Translations under genes and position numbers: made by a program | Part shown: positions 33,176 through 46,149 of the stretch, in pieces | How positions within the stretch are numbered: position 1 is the stretch's first letter | Layout: each line of letters begins with the position of its first letter | Source: Oopsacas minuta | Taxonomy: Eukaryota; Porifera; Hexactinellida; Lyssacinosida; Leucopsacidae | Length of the DNA: 64,000 bases | NCBI GenBank assembly: GCA_024704765.1 | Contig: JAKMXF010000306.1 | Span: forward strand, 402,395 to 466,394 | Direction of reading: 5' to 3' | The notes under the pieces: model-generated | What the model saw: only the letters and a program-made list of their open reading frames with translations | Told to the model about the DNA's origin: nothing | The model's database searches: none

Positions 33176-34149
33176 ACATGTCGGCAGTCTAAATTATATT
33201 TAATAGCATTTTCCTCTATCGACCTCTCTGGTCCCAAGAAATGTGCGAAAAATCGGTTTAATAGCGTGTAATATGTGAAAATTTCATTTATAAAAATTTC
33301 AAAAAGTTAGCCGCTGGGGATGTATCGGAGAATTAGCTGATTACCGCTATTGAAAATGCAATATGGAATCGAAATGTATCCGTCTAGATTGGTCCCCAAC
33401 CTAATAATGTTCATGAGCCTCGAAAGTAGAAGAGTGCCATTTTCGCTTTCTGTTTTCATCATTTTACAGAAAAGCCACCTGACTAGAAAGGAATTTGGAC
33501 CTTCAACAAAGCCATCGCCGTCAATGTTATGGTAACCAAATTAAATATTCTATACAATGAATTATGAGTAATTAAGGGTTAGTTATTTTTCAAACGTCAT
33601 AGTTCTGGGATAATTTTAGAGTTGGTTTCAGTTCCAGTTTCAACTAACAGTTAAAAATTCAAACTAAGTTTATAGTAATTTTGAATTCGCCTTATATAAA
33701 GACATAAGTTTTGCAATTTACAAAGCTGTGTTTACAAGATACTTTTCGAGTAATTCGAGTTTAACAACGGTAGAAATTTGAATATTTTGAAAATTCTTGA
33801 CCAAACAGCAAAATAATCAAATTGTGACATCATAAGCCAGAAACCACACTAGCAATTGTTCCGAATTTTAGAGAAAGAAAGACATGTTAGTAGCTTGCTC
33901 TACAGCAATTTGAGACAAATTAGTTGATGGTGAATGCCTGGCTGACTGTACATGAATTCCCTATTATCAAATTAGAAATTTTGTAAGGAATTATATACAG
34001 ATCAATTTATATATTAACTAGAGATGAAAATTACAAGGAATCAAATAAGGCATATTGTAAAGAATAAATGCAAATTAGAGACATATTTTGGCAAAACCCT
34101 GAAATGTTTCAATATGTTATGTTTGATAATTATCTGATATACGAATATA
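33176..34149. other. No gene recognised
   Basis: Intronic AT-rich sequence between the hAT and the Tc1 element. No domain or repeat is recognised. Confidence 0.4.
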
Positions 34150-35497
34150 CAGTCTGTCCAAGAATTATTGCAACACCAAGCCATTTATAGTCAAACCACA
34201 ATTTACTGAATACGCAACTAGCTATATATTCGAAACTTTCGAATTACAAAAACTTATACGTTACATCTCTATTCCGTTTAAATTTCTTTAAATTACATTA
34301 TTATTGTTCTCAGTCACTTAATACATAATTATGGCGTCACTGTTTTAATAGAATTCATTCGTAATCAGCGTTTTTCCCTTAACTATTTAGTATAGATTAT
34401 TTCAATGGCTCAAGAGTCATACAGAATAAAGATTGAGACTCTGTTGAATGGAGGTAAACATACACCGACTGAAATTTCACGACTTTTGAAAGAGAATCGG
34501 ACTATAGGGTGAAAAAACGACTTGATACCGGTGTTTCCATTAAACACAAACAAGGAGGTGGGAGACCTGGTAAAATATGCAAGATCATCAAATATTCTGC
34601 TGCACAGATAATTAAATCAGATCCAGAGATAAGTTTACGCAAGCTGGCTAATAAATTAACAGAGAAAAAGAAGAAGAAAGTTTGTAAGAGTACTGTTCAT
34701 TGGACACTGCGTGGTCTAAAGTATTCTAAGCCTTGTCACACACAAATTCCGTTGTTATCTAAAAAAATCGGTTGTTTAGGATTGAGTGGGCGCGTAAAAA
34801 CATGAATAAATCATGGTGCCGGACTGTTTTTTCGGATGAAGCATCTTTTTGGTTGAATAGGGAGAGAGTCAGAATGTGGACAAAATCGGGAAAAAACGGT
34901 TCCAAAAAACAACGAAGCATTCGTCAAAATTACACATTTAGGCGGCATTATTCGTCTTTTGAGACGTTTCCTATCTGTATTTTTCGACAGAACTTGGACG
35001 CGAAGCTGTTGGTTAATATTTTAAAATGGCATCTAATCGACCAAGCAGAGATATTTCATAGAAACCGCTGGTTTCTTGTTCAAGTCAATGATCCTAAGCA
35101 CATATCAAAGTTAGTCAAAGGATGGATGTCTGAGAATATGCCGAAAATTGTGCTTGAATGGCCAAGTCAATCACCAGATCTTAACCCTATCGAAAATGTG
35201 TTTGCAATCTTGAAGGGTCATGATAGCAAACATCATCCTAAGAACTTAGCAGAGCTGGAAACTTCTATTTTGGGAGTTTGGGATTCACTGTCACCGGAAT
35301 TCCTAAGATCTTATTGGAAATCAATGAAGCGTAGGTGTCAGATGGTGATTGACAATAACGGAAATAAGATTAATTACTAATTTGAGTATACTGTAAACAA
35401 ATTGATATCACCTTAAACAATATAATACATAAAATTCAGATGTTTTTATAAAATAACATTTACTTTAACAGTGTTGCAATAATTCTTGGACAAACTG
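34150..35497 (+). mobile_element. Tc1-like element
   Basis: The ends are inverted, CAGTCTGTCCAAGAATTATT at the left against the inverse of CAGTTTGTCCAAGAATTATT at the right, both continuing gcaacac. TA precedes the left end (34148-34149); the right flank is ca, a mutated target duplication. The length of 1.35 kb is slightly under the usual 1.6 kb of Tc1. It encodes a transposase on the plus strand. Confidence 0.88.
34405..35380 (+). pseudogene. Tc1 transposase, frameshifted and with a lost catalytic residue
   Basis: The gene starts with MAQESYRIKIE at 34405 and reads an HTH segment until a TGA at about 34512. It continues at 34509-34805 with a GRP-like basic hinge (GGGRPGK) and the second HTH (EISLRKLANKL). 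A further frame shift leads into 34772-35380, with the catalytic domain. The first Asp is present (VFSDEASF), and the Glu is present in SPDLNPIENVF. The position of the second Asp (usually QDNDPKH) is Val (QVNDPKH). The spacing from that position to the Glu is 35 residues rather than the usual 34. The copy is inactive, but the catalytic half is otherwise well preserved. Confidence 0.87.
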
Positions 35498-37012
35498 CAC
35501 TAACATTCACAACCAAAAAATCAGATAATCGTTCTCTAACTGACACTCATCTTCAGGACTGTAGTTACCATTAAATCACCTGAATATGTATCAGAAACGT
35601 TCTGCTAACTGCTACTAAGGGTATTAAATATAACGAAATATAGTGATATTCAGTCTCATACCATAACACAGGACTAAATGGCTCAAATTCAAAGGATAGA
35701 GTCTAAGAAATCTGGTATATTAGTATACAAGCTTGAACAAAGATAGCACCACAATAGATTAACCAAATATTTCGCATGCTCAAATATCCCAAGACGCACT
35801 ATGATTACGATAGCCCATTCGCACACGTTTTACCTACCTAGGAAGAACATATGCATAAACAAAAATCCGTATCCGTAATATCTAATTAACTTTCTCGTTC
35901 CTGAAGAAGATGAATGATAAATTCAAAATCAGCACCACTCACTTTGCTAGGAAAGCATGCAATGGATAGCAATTCATTTGAATACTGATATAGCTTCTTT
36001 GATATATATATAACAGATGTATTATTATAGAATACAGTAAGTAATAAATTTGATTGACGACAAAAATAGAAATACATAGTATCTCATCTAAAACATTACA
36101 TTGCTCATTGAATTCGCATTGAGGAATTAGCTCTACTTAGTATGGATTTCGAGCAGAGCAAATATGCAATATTCAATCTTGAATCATTAAATATATCAAG
36201 AATTTATGGACCAACCGCACAATAGGGGGTTTTTGATTTTTCAATGGTATTTACCTATAGAAGATAAACAATTCAGCCAAAAATTTTCGCCAAAAATTGC
36301 AGGTCGAAGCACAAGCCACAACAATTGTTGGGCCAATATTTTAGTCCATGCAAAGGAATATGCTTGTTTCTGATCCAGAACGTCCTCAAATTTTTGTCCT
36401 CCGTCCATAAAACTAGTATTTGGATAATGAACCAAATTTAAGAATAATATAAATCTTTGATCTTAGGATAAATCTTTCATGATAACTAGTCCGATGAGAG
36501 TTGTATCACAATCGGGTTCAGAATCTGTTTGACTAGAAATGAAACTGCGTATGAAAGGGAATTCCCAACAGATGATGTAATGCCTTATCATGTTAAAGAA
36601 AGTATTCTATAGTTTGAAGCTGCAAAATTCAAAATGAGGACCTAGGTGAGGATATCAACAATAAAATGGATAGAATTGTACATATTTTAGAATTGATGGT
36701 TTCAAACCAGAATTGGTTGATTTCCCGAATTAATGTAGCTACTCTGGACTGGAAAATATTCCGCTACCTCCTATATAGTAACCCAGTCTTTTGCAACAAG
36801 GATACACTTAACCAAAGTATTTTATCACACTTTCTCCATCTCTCCAGCAGCAGGATAATGATCTGCATCAATAAAGTTGCAGTATATGATTGTGTTTGTT
36901 TCCAATAAGACCATAATACCATTAAAAAATAATGCCAACGGTGGTTAGAATTTCGTATTTTATCGAAAATGGTAATAAAGTTAAGTACATTTCATAGTCT
37001 ACTAGAACTATA
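35498..37012. other. No gene recognised
   Basis: AT-rich intronic sequence. The frames at 35886-36077, 36241-36435 and 36666-36908 show no recognisable domains. Confidence 0.4.
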
Positions 37013-37924
37013 CAGTCAAGGGACAAAAGTATTCGACCACACAAATACATTGTCATAAATTGTATACTTTTCCCGCTCCTATATATTGTGTAGTCTATAT
37101 TCGTAGCTGCAATCTAGTAATTTCCATAGAATAACATATGTTTTTCAAGAATTTCAAAAAAATATTCTCGATTTACACTTTTTGGAGGTGTTAATTGTCA
37201 ATAATTATTAGATAATTATTGATAATCAAATATGTGGTAATTCAAAGCCTATTAAGAATCTATAATTTCTGACTTGATATTTGAATTCTACGTAGGCGAG
37301 TTACCCCAGATTGAAATTTCCAATCGAATTGAACAACTTTTACCAAAGTTATAGAAGAATTCCAATTTGTGCCATTTGTGCCACCTTTTGCCCAAGGTGG
37401 CACAAGTGGCCGCTGCCAAGAAGTTATTTTGTAATTCAAGGGTTAGCATAGTCATATCATTCGAAAATAGTACTTTGACTTATTCCTCCTAACCCTAGTT
37501 GATTTCCTTGTAGTGGCGCTTTTTCCTACCACCTGTGCCACTTTTTCAAAAAGTGGCACAAGTGGGACAAATTGAAATTCTTCTATAACTTTAGTAAAAG
37601 TTGTTCAATTCGATTGAAAATTTCAATCTGGGGTAACTCGCCTATGTAGAATTCAAATATCAAGTCAGAATTTATAGATTCTTAATAGGCTTGAATTACC
37701 ACATATTTGATTATCAATAATTATCTAATAATTATTCATAATTAACACCTTCAGAAAGTGTAAATCGAAAATATTTTCTTGAAATTCTTGAAAAACATAC
37801 GTTATTCTATGGAAATTACTCGATTACAGCTACGAATATAGACTACACAATATATAGGAGCGGGAAAGAGTATACAATTTATGACAATATATTTGTGTGG
37901 TCGAATACTTTTGTCCCTTGACTG
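37013..37924. mobile_element. 912-bp foldback (Tc1/mariner-type MITE) with TA duplication
   Basis: Two arms of more than 300 bp (37013 to about 37345, and about 37590-37924) are near-identical inverted copies, ending CAGTCAAGGGACAAAAGTAT at the outside. TA is present on both sides. The centre contains smaller inverted words (gtggcacaagtgg). No coding capacity is seen. High arm identity suggests recent insertion or ongoing arm correction. Confidence 0.88.
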
Positions 37925-38807
37925 TATGTATTTTTTAGAGTATTCAAACCCAAATATAGTCATAATTAAATTAATTATAATAACAAATTAACGGACTAAA
38001 TGTCCACTATTTATAGGATCTATGGGTAAGGTCACTTTTTCCTTCCACTCCAAAAGGCAATTTTATTTTCCATTGCAATTCATGTTGGATATAAATACTA
38101 TGTAGACCCATCGTAGCCACCACTAGTAGATAAACTCTTTCAGGACTAACATAGCGAACATCTAGTCTTGTCCATAGATATATACTACTTTTCCAAAGGA
38201 CAAAATCGAATTAGTTCGAGTTAAGGGTCTTCAGGAATGCAAGGTTAAATCTTTCATTACTGGGAGATGTAGGAGACAACATTGGAGCAAGTAAATTAAA
38301 TGTATAAGATACCCGCTATTTCCAAGAAAGCATTCATTCGCAATTGGAAAATCTCTGCTGGAATTTTCGGATTAACCTCTGATATTGGCTAAATAAATGT
38401 ATCATGTGTGATCCCAAGCTATCTTGCAACCCAACCACATCAATGAATTTCAATTCGTAATCACAGATAGCTTGGAAGTTCATCCAATGTGTATTCTTAC
38501 AATGCACACATAAATCCATTCATTAATAGGAGGTGCAACAATAGGTACATGAGTGCCATAAAATGAATTTTCTTAACACAATCCAATACAAACTAGCTAC
38601 ATAATTATTTAATTATATTAATGGTGGCTTTAGCAAAAACGAAGAGGATGGCAATTGGTTTTGATACATTTTGAACAAAGTATCCTACCCAACATGAATA
38701 CAAATAATGCTACATATATGCATAGCGATCAGGAAATATAGCCAATATAACAAAGGGGGACTCGAATAAAATGCATCCAATCGTAAATTATACTAAATTA
38801 TTACCCG

Positions 38808-38948
38808 TACAGACAGCATATTTGTTAAATTTGTTTAAAGTGGCATTAGTAATTGGAGGCAATATATGTATTGTTAAAATGTAATTAATTGTGCTTCCAA
38901 TATTAGTGCCACTTTAAATAAATTTGACCGATAGACCAAGCTGTCGGC
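38808..38948. repeat. Short hairpin element
   Basis: An inverted pair, with cagacagc and tttaaagtggca at the left against tgccactttaaa and gctgtcgg at the right, makes a stem-loop of about 140 bp. The size and structure resemble a small MITE, but no clear target duplication is seen. Confidence 0.55.
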
Positions 38949-39213
38949 AAAGAATGCAATTTCATATATTTTGCTCGCTACGCTCTCAGTTTGGTACAAA
39001 ATTGAATAAAAACACTACAATAGTGTCAAAATTTCGAATTCTCAAAAACAGAAATTTTGCTGTGTCAACATTCCTCTGCTAAGGTTACGTCTATATTATC
39101 AAGGATTATGTATCCCACTTAGCATCTACTACATTTCATCAATTGCAAGTATTATTCTATCTGATACACAAATGGAGTTATAAGTATACTACTATTCCCT
39201 AACATCATTCTTA

Positions 39214-40515
39214 CAAGCGTTGTTCAATAAATAATGAGACTTCTCATAATTCATATAATAAACCTATACTTATCATAATTGACTATCAAATGTTTCGATA
39301 AATTCCTCCTTTAACTTTATACATCATTTCCATCGTCTGGTAACTTTTCCAGCCCAGTGGTATAGAATTCTTTAGGGGTCCCTTTTCCCACTGTTTTATT
39401 TCATACTCCAGCCGTTTGAAATCCTCAAATCTCTTCCCTCGAAGGGGTGTCTTCATCTGTCCAAACTGTCAGTAGCCGCTGTGAACCAGCTCTGGTCTAT
39501 ACGGGGGAAGAGGGAGGCATTTGAATCCTAAGTCGTCAATCGCAGCCATGGTCTTGGAGCTTACATGGTGCCTTGCGTTGTCATGTTGCAGCAATACGCC
39601 ATGTGTTAACTTGCCTCGCCTCTCAGGTTTAATCGCTTGACACAATTCTTTCAATTCGACAACGTAAAATCACTGTTTATGGTTGTCTTCTCATGCAACA
39701 AGTCGAGGTCTATAATTCTTCCCTATCCCAAAATATTGTTGTCATTCTCTTCCATGCTGATTTTTCGGCCTTTACCTTGATGAGTGCAAATTCATCACGT
39801 CTCTTACACTGCTTCAATTGAGTTTGCTCTCTGGTTCATAATAATGAAACCAAATTTCATCCCCCGTTACTATACGATCCAAAAAGTCTTCCTCTGCCTT
39901 GTATCTTGAAAGTAATTCTTTGCTAGCTCTGACCCTTTAGCGTTTTTGTTCTTTTGAAAGTTTTGGACCCAACACGCAATTACCTTCGACATTTCCAGAT
40001 CTTCAGTGATTATCGAGTGTAGTGTGGGTATGTATATACCTATCCTCCCTTCTAACTCTCGCAGGGTTATTCGTCTGTCCTTGTCCAAAATTGTTTGGAC
40101 CCTCTCGATATTACCACGGGTTTTTGTGGAAGTAGGACGACCTGGACAAGGGTCATCGTGGAGTTCCAAATCACCATTATCAAAACGTTCGATCCATCTA
40201 TATATGGTGGTTTTCGAAGGACATTCATCACCGAAAATTTCCTTCATTTCACGAAGAATGTATGAGCTAGTCTTCCTCTTTTCCACAGGTACCAAATTAT
40301 TTGTAGTTTTCCTTCTTTGCTAAAATCCATTAGTTGAAAAAAGTAGTCTATACAAATGAAATTTAATACTGAAGAATATGTTAGTAGAGTAAAGAGTATG
40401 TTGTATCGAAGTTAGACAATCAAGTTAGGCTTGTAATCTGATATTAGGCTTAGAGCTGTATTAACTAGAATATGAATTCGATGCAGTAGTCTCATTACTT
40501 GTTGAACAACCCTTG
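39214..40515 (-). mobile_element. Full-length mariner element
   Basis: A 1302-bp element flanked by TA on both sides (39212-39213 and 40516-40517). Inverted ends read CAAGCGTTGTTCAATAAATA at the left and the inverse of CAAGGGTTGTTCAACAAGTA at the right. The transposase is on the minus strand. Size and ends fit a standard mariner. It is a different family from the relics at 7.9, 18.8 and 28 kb. Confidence 0.9.
39469..40320 (-). pseudogene. mariner transposase, frameshifted
   Basis: Reading leftward, the frame at 39870-40295 holds the two helix-turn-helix parts (CPSKTTIYRWIERFDNGD, then GRP in CPGRPTSTKT, then DRRITLRELEGRIGI). After a frameshift the first catalytic block TGDEIWFHYYEPES appears near 39860. 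The frame at 39469-39654 has the second block LLQHDNARHHVSS. In the third block the usual PPYSPDLAPSDY is PPYRPELVHSGY, so the final catalytic Asp is Gly. The element is inactive by both frame and active-site damage. Confidence 0.87.
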
Positions 40516-40517
40516 TA

Positions 40518-43090
40518 CTTATCAAAATATAATTTTGTGAATGTTTCTAAACACTCGCGTTTGGTCTAATTTTTCGAGATCTCTCATTTGGAAATTTTTG
40601 CCTTGACATCAATACCACCAATTTTGTGACGTCACAGTTATGGTGACCAATATGACCATCCTAACTTATATTAAACTTCATCAATTGGAAGTAATAATCT
40701 AGCTGCTATCGTTAGTAAGTTATTTGGGTGCATTTCTAGACTTATGTGGTCTATGAGGATAGATAAATTGTGTCCATTGTGTCGGTAATTATTGTTCAGA
40801 TAAAATAATTAATATATAGTTTTCAATAAAATATTTTACTTAATTCGAATTAATATAGAAATATTTCTAAATAAGACAGATAAATTATTCAGTGCAAATA
40901 AAGATTGCGAAATACGAACAATTAAAGTCCAATTAAATTCAAATTAAACGAAATATCATCCATGAAAGAGTTATGGAATTTCTCGAAGTTAATACAATTT
41001 CAATCGGTAATTCAAAGTTGCAAATTGTTTCAGATAAAAAATCATATACCAAAGTAACTTAGCATATAAAACCTCACGAATTAAATATTTCAAAGGCATT
41101 GAAGTATTAAATCGAATAAGAAACCATTAGTTAGTCTACTAAAGCCGTTAGCAAATACAGAAGAAATACAAGTACTCGAGGAAGTTCAAAATATTAGTAT
41201 ATTTGGTGAGGTAGTAGAAATCTTGTATATAGTACAGGAATACATAAACAGAAAATGTAATACTTTCTGTTTATACCATGGTTTCTGGTTCCCCTATGCC
41301 AAATTGTAAGTAGTATGTGTAATATATGTATGTATATTCAGGCGTTTAGACGATAGAAAAAATCATAGGGCAATATATGTTTCTGATTATTGAATATTTT
41401 CAGATACGAAGAGAAAGTTTTCATGCATAATATGTTGGAATCATTCATTGCAGAATTATACTGATATTTGTAAATTGCTTTAGTGATAAATGGTAAAATG
41501 GCTCCGAATACTATTTCTGAATGTATCTCTTTGAGCCATCTTGAGAAAGAAATTCTATAATACGAGAGTGGTATACGATAATATTAATCATCTGTGATAT
41601 TACATTACAAGTAATGTATATCAACTTCTCTTGTGTGTAGGTTAACTACAAAGAAGTCTCTAAATTTATGGATTTCATGAAACAAGTAGTAATGGGAACA
41701 AAAACAAGTATGATGAAATGACTTCCTATTCGTACTAATGATCCAAGCAAGTGTTGTATAGTATTACGAATATAGTCTATGCAATAATCAAAATCTCAAG
41801 ACACAATAAATATAGTGACGCAACTGAAGAAAATAGAGAAATAAAAGAAATATAAATTTAAATTTATAAATCATAGAAATAGTAAAGCCCCCCTGTTTTT
41901 ATAGGAAATTGAATTATAAGTTACAAAAGAAGGTAACTATAAATTTTTAAGGGGCTGTGATGAAAAATAACCCCAAGAATTGATATCAAAGTTATAATTC
42001 GCAATAGACAAAAAACCTGAGAATTTATCGATTTTTGCAGGCCGTTGCTGGTGATAATTTAGTGTTTCACGAAAATATCAATATTGTTATAGACGTCTAT
42101 ATCTCAACTATCGATTAGCATCAAAATAATTGAAAATTAGTCGGATATAGGGTAAAATTTTAATTTTGGTACTGACCCTACTTTATGTAGAATATGATTA
42201 ATCCCCTACCACTCTCACTCACAACTTAAAATATATATTCCTCTAGCTCCGTCATTTGTTAATATTTTTTAATGAAATTTAATTTACATAAACATCCAGA
42301 TCACTAAAGCATGCATATAAAATATCAGAATTGAATTCTGACTTTTGGCTGGGCATGTTAAGGGAGTCGTGACACTAAATTTTAACCAAAAAGTAACTAA
42401 AAGTAAAAGTTTTTAAATTCATACGTATGGCTTCAAACGTTCAACTCTCCTATGTCCAATGATACGAATTTCGTTTAAATCTGATAAGTATAAGTGAGTC
42501 AAATTTGTGAGTGAAGTGACCCTAGTCCAACTTCTTCGTTGAATTTTTGCATATAAAATATTTCCAAAAGTAATGAAATTTTTAAATGAAATTTTAAATA
42601 CATAATCAAACAAACATCAATAGTATGTAGAAATAGACTTTGAAAAAATAATAATGAGAGTCCAGTCAAACAACACATTATAGTTGACACGAATGGAAAA
42701 ATTTTCAAAACCTCAATGCTAAGTGACCACACAAATTTTTACAAGTCTGATGACATTTTCAGAATAAACCAAACCTATACTTTCGAATAATTACAAGTGT
42801 TTTCTCTAGCTATACAAAAGTTGGTCAAATAAACGATTGAAGTGTACACGTTTTGTTAATTTGAATTGGCTGCAAACTTCTTGTTCGTCCTTAAGAATAC
42901 ATTGACTACTTAAATCAGTGATTTGTGTCGCTACGCAACTAGATGTTTCGACACTTTGTGCATAACATTGTAATAAAACAGAAAATAGAAAGATTCTATC
43001 ATCCACGACCAATGCAAATTACATTAAATGGCTTTCTGAGGTAACACTGGAGTGACCAAATAAGTTAGTAACAGTCATTTAACTATCAAC
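40518..43090. other. No gene recognised
   Basis: AT-rich intronic sequence. A small perfect stem-loop is formed by aacagaaaatgtaatac and actttctgttt near 41250-41280. No conserved frame is seen on either strand, and the overlapping frames at 42419-42732 have no recognisable domain. Confidence 0.4.
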
Positions 43091-43099
43091 AACTAAACA

Positions 43100-43330
43100 T
43101 GCATATTTGTCAAATAGCAGCAAAAATTTTGATTTTGAAAACCAAAAAATGTAACATAATTTTGTCATAGGTGTTATTTTTCTTTCAAGACCCGAAATTG
43201 TCCGGGCCAGGCACAAAACACACCTGCATGTAAAAGATCTACCATGGGAGCCTTTCAGTTTATTTAATGAATTCTGAATATTCAACATATATATACCCTC
43301 GAGCCTGCGAAACCCAGAAATCCTAAATGC
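43100..43330 (+). repeat. Dispersed repeat, copy 1 (unclassified family)
   Basis: Contains the series aaaattttgattttgaaaac, then gtcataggtgtta, then tcaagacccgaaattgtccg, then ggccaggc. The same series recurs at about 56110-56290 and inverted at about 58160-58300. The family is not identified and there is no coding capacity. Confidence 0.6.
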
Positions 43331-43451
43331 GGGTAAAAGATTCCAAAAGCAAAACTACAATTGAAATTTTAGCAAAATACCCTCATAATTACATAAATTT
43401 CAAAGTACAGTGGACATGTCCATTAGTAAAACTACTTGTAGGTGTTCAAGA

Positions 43452-44007
43452 GGCATCTGTATATTTTGATCGAAATTTAAGTAGAACTTTGATCAAATTT
43501 TCTTATGTCTAACTTTGATCGAATGATGAAAAAGGCAAATTTTGATCAAAGTTCTACTAAACTGTCTCCAGTCGAAATTTGATCGAAAAATTGTAGAATT
43601 CTGATCGAAAATGGAAAATACAACAAAAAAATTCAGCGACACGCCATTTTACAAAGATTAATAATAATCAATCCAAAAAACTCCATCCAATCATAAAATT
43701 AGCATAAATTCCACACTAATTTTATATTTTATTAGTTAAAAAGAGTACCATTGGGAGGCCATTAGGGATTTATTTCGTTACCTTATGGCTCTGGGAGTAT
43801 TTATTTGTGTTCGTTATAAGCTACTAAAGGACGGGAGTGTGGAATTTATGCTAATTTTATGATTGGATGGAGTTTTTTTGGATTGATTATTATTAATCTT
43901 TGTAAAATGGCGTATCGTTGGATTTTTTGTTGGATTTTCTCCATTTCGATCAAAGTTCCCATTTTGATCAAAGTTCTACATAAAATTCGATCAAATTATA
44001 CAGATCC
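43452..44007. mobile_element. Foldback element with 7-bp target duplication
   Basis: The outer ends read ggcatctgtatattttgatc at the left; the right end reads cgatcaaattatacagatcc, its near inverse. Long inner arms follow (about 43600-43735 and 43838-43960) that match inverted over more than 100 bp. The heptamer ttcaaga lies on both sides (43445-43451 and 44008-44014). Words of the type tttgatcaaagttctac recur in both subterminal regions. No gene is seen inside. Confidence 0.7.
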
Positions 44008-44014
44008 TTCAAGA

Positions 44015-44530
44015 CCAGTGTCATTGGAGATGGGAGATCCCCGCCCGAGGTATTACGAGTCGAGTGCTCATGTTCACAACTCTAAGTCCAGAGTGTATGC
44101 TGACAGGGCGAGTCTGCAGGCTTGGGATCTAGAGTAGCGATAGAAGGAGTGTTGCATGATTATGAATTGGAAATTCTGAAAATAGAGAAATATTGTTTGT
44201 AAGCGAATTTATACTCACTATAAGTGAAAAGAAATTGGGATTCTTTCTTGGATTTGTTACGATTATACGTGGCAAGTTGGGATCTGATTTTGGCCTCATG
44301 GGGTATTTGATGGTGTGTTTTGGGTGTCAATTGTTGGATGATGTGACTGTTTGATAATATTAGCTATATGACAAGAGTTACGGTTGAATGAGTGCATTTA
44401 TACTCTCATGATTGGTGAAGAGAATTTAACATTATTTCTTCGATTCGTTACGATCTTGACGTGGACTCTTTGAGCATGCACAATTGGCTTTTAATTCCTC
44501 GGGTGGAGATCTCCTATGTCCAATGACGCT
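44015..44530. repeat. Inverted-terminus segment with an internal duplication
   Basis: The left end (agtgtcattggagatgggag, then atccccgcccgagg) is inverted at the right end (cctcgggtggagatctcctatgtccaatgac, ending about 44527). Inside, two imperfect direct copies about 185 bp apart share tttatactc and gtttac/gttacgat words (near 44208 and 44392). It looks like a non-autonomous element lying immediately next to the foldback on its left. Confidence 0.5.
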
Positions 44531-44658
44531 TATCTAGAACACGTAAATGCAGTTTACCTAATGGATATGTCCACTACACCATTAATACCTCCATAATTAA
44601 TAGATTATTCTTTAGGTGTATTTCACATCAAACACTTGTATAGCAATCACCAACCATA

Positions 44659-44684
44659 TATATATATATATAACACATAACATC
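44659..44684. repeat. (TA)n microsatellite
   Basis: A run of about ten TA dinucleotides. Confidence 0.8.
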
Positions 44685-44689
44685 TATTC

Positions 44690-46140
44690 TGTGATTATAT
44701 ATCACGCATTGCCGTTGTTGTAGTAGAACCCAAATACAAGCTGAACACAATACCCTGGATAATTCTACTCACTGAAAATTAACTGTGGCTATTGGTAATA
44801 AAACCAAAGTCCATAGTTTGGCTAATGACACCGACCTTCCATTCCTCTGCAATAAGAACCAGAGAAGGAAGTTCAGTTCGGGGTTCTGTGTTATTTTCAA
44901 GGGAGGCTAACCCCCTCCCTCTTGAGTTCTCGTGAAGATACCGCACTACGCCAGATCCCGTCTGATTTGGAGCACCTGGGTATGTTAAATTAAACCAATT
45001 ATTAGCATGAGCGCGTAGAGTGTACACACTACAAGGGTGCGCAGACTGTCAGTCCAATCTTCGCCGGGCCTGAGCACGCACTGTACCATACATTCAGGTA
45101 CTAGCCAATTGTCAGACAGATATTTATCAACTTCTACCGCCCTGACAATATCATAAATATCCACTTTTAGTCATAATTTTAATCAATAATTAAAGTTAGA
45201 AGCAAATTATATATATCATTTGAGAATTAATCCTATTTGAGAAAAATTATGAATTATCTATGATTATCATCAGTAAATAGGTTGCTATTTAGAAAAACAA
45301 GAAAGTAGAAGTCACAGAACTAAAAGCCCAGCATGTACATAAATTATTAAACCATAACTCCTCTACTAAATTAATAGCACCATTTAGAAATCAATCCAAA
45401 TTCTAAAGGCGTGGAAGATATGATAGTTCAATAAAATATGGTGTATGTTGAAATGATCACTTGATCAGACAAGAGTTTCTACTCAAACGCCTGTGCCTGA
45501 CTTACTAGCCTTTGAAAACTCTGTAGGGTCATCTTTGAATTAAATCCAGGTCAAAAACTATGTAAATATGATTTATAAATTATCATAAAAGAATATATAG
45601 ATAGTGAAATATTTGAATGATAATCTTCTTCCATAACTCAGAATATTTCAGATTAGTCGTTAAAGTATCTCTCATTCACAATTATATATTTTTGGCTTAC
45701 TGATTGGCATAGGAGGTAGATCGATTCGGCGGATTTCAGGAACTTTAGATTGATTATTTGGAGTATGAGCTGTAGGTCTATGATCAGAGGCGAAAGTGAT
45801 GCAACACTCATGGCAAACATCTCTGAGTCGCATATTTACTGAAACTGCGTGCTCTGTAATTCATAAACTGTTGATCAGTATATGTCCGCGATTAAATAAT
45901 AACTATGGATTGAATTTAATAACCTGAATTCGCTTTGGCGAAATATTGCACTCCTCAGTCTTGAGTGAAATTGGTCTATGATGAGAGAATTGTATTGTCT
46001 GTTATCAAATATTTCATTCATCAACCTCAGGCATCTCATCATACATCAGTATCTAGAAAAATTACTACGGAAGGGTGTCAAGAGAACTATTGAATATTGT
46101 AAAGTACTTGGGGCGGGGTCACATATATTATAACTCACTT
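44690..46140. other. No gene recognised
   Basis: The minus frame at 44779-45027 lies in a locally GC-richer patch but has no domain I can name. The remainder is AT-rich and featureless. Confidence 0.35.
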
Positions 46141-46149
46141 TTTGGAGGC

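Noticed and set aside
44779-45027. 82-codon minus-strand frame in a GC-richer patch, considered as a retroelement or host exon
   Set aside because: No recognisable motif and no splice or terminal-repeat context.
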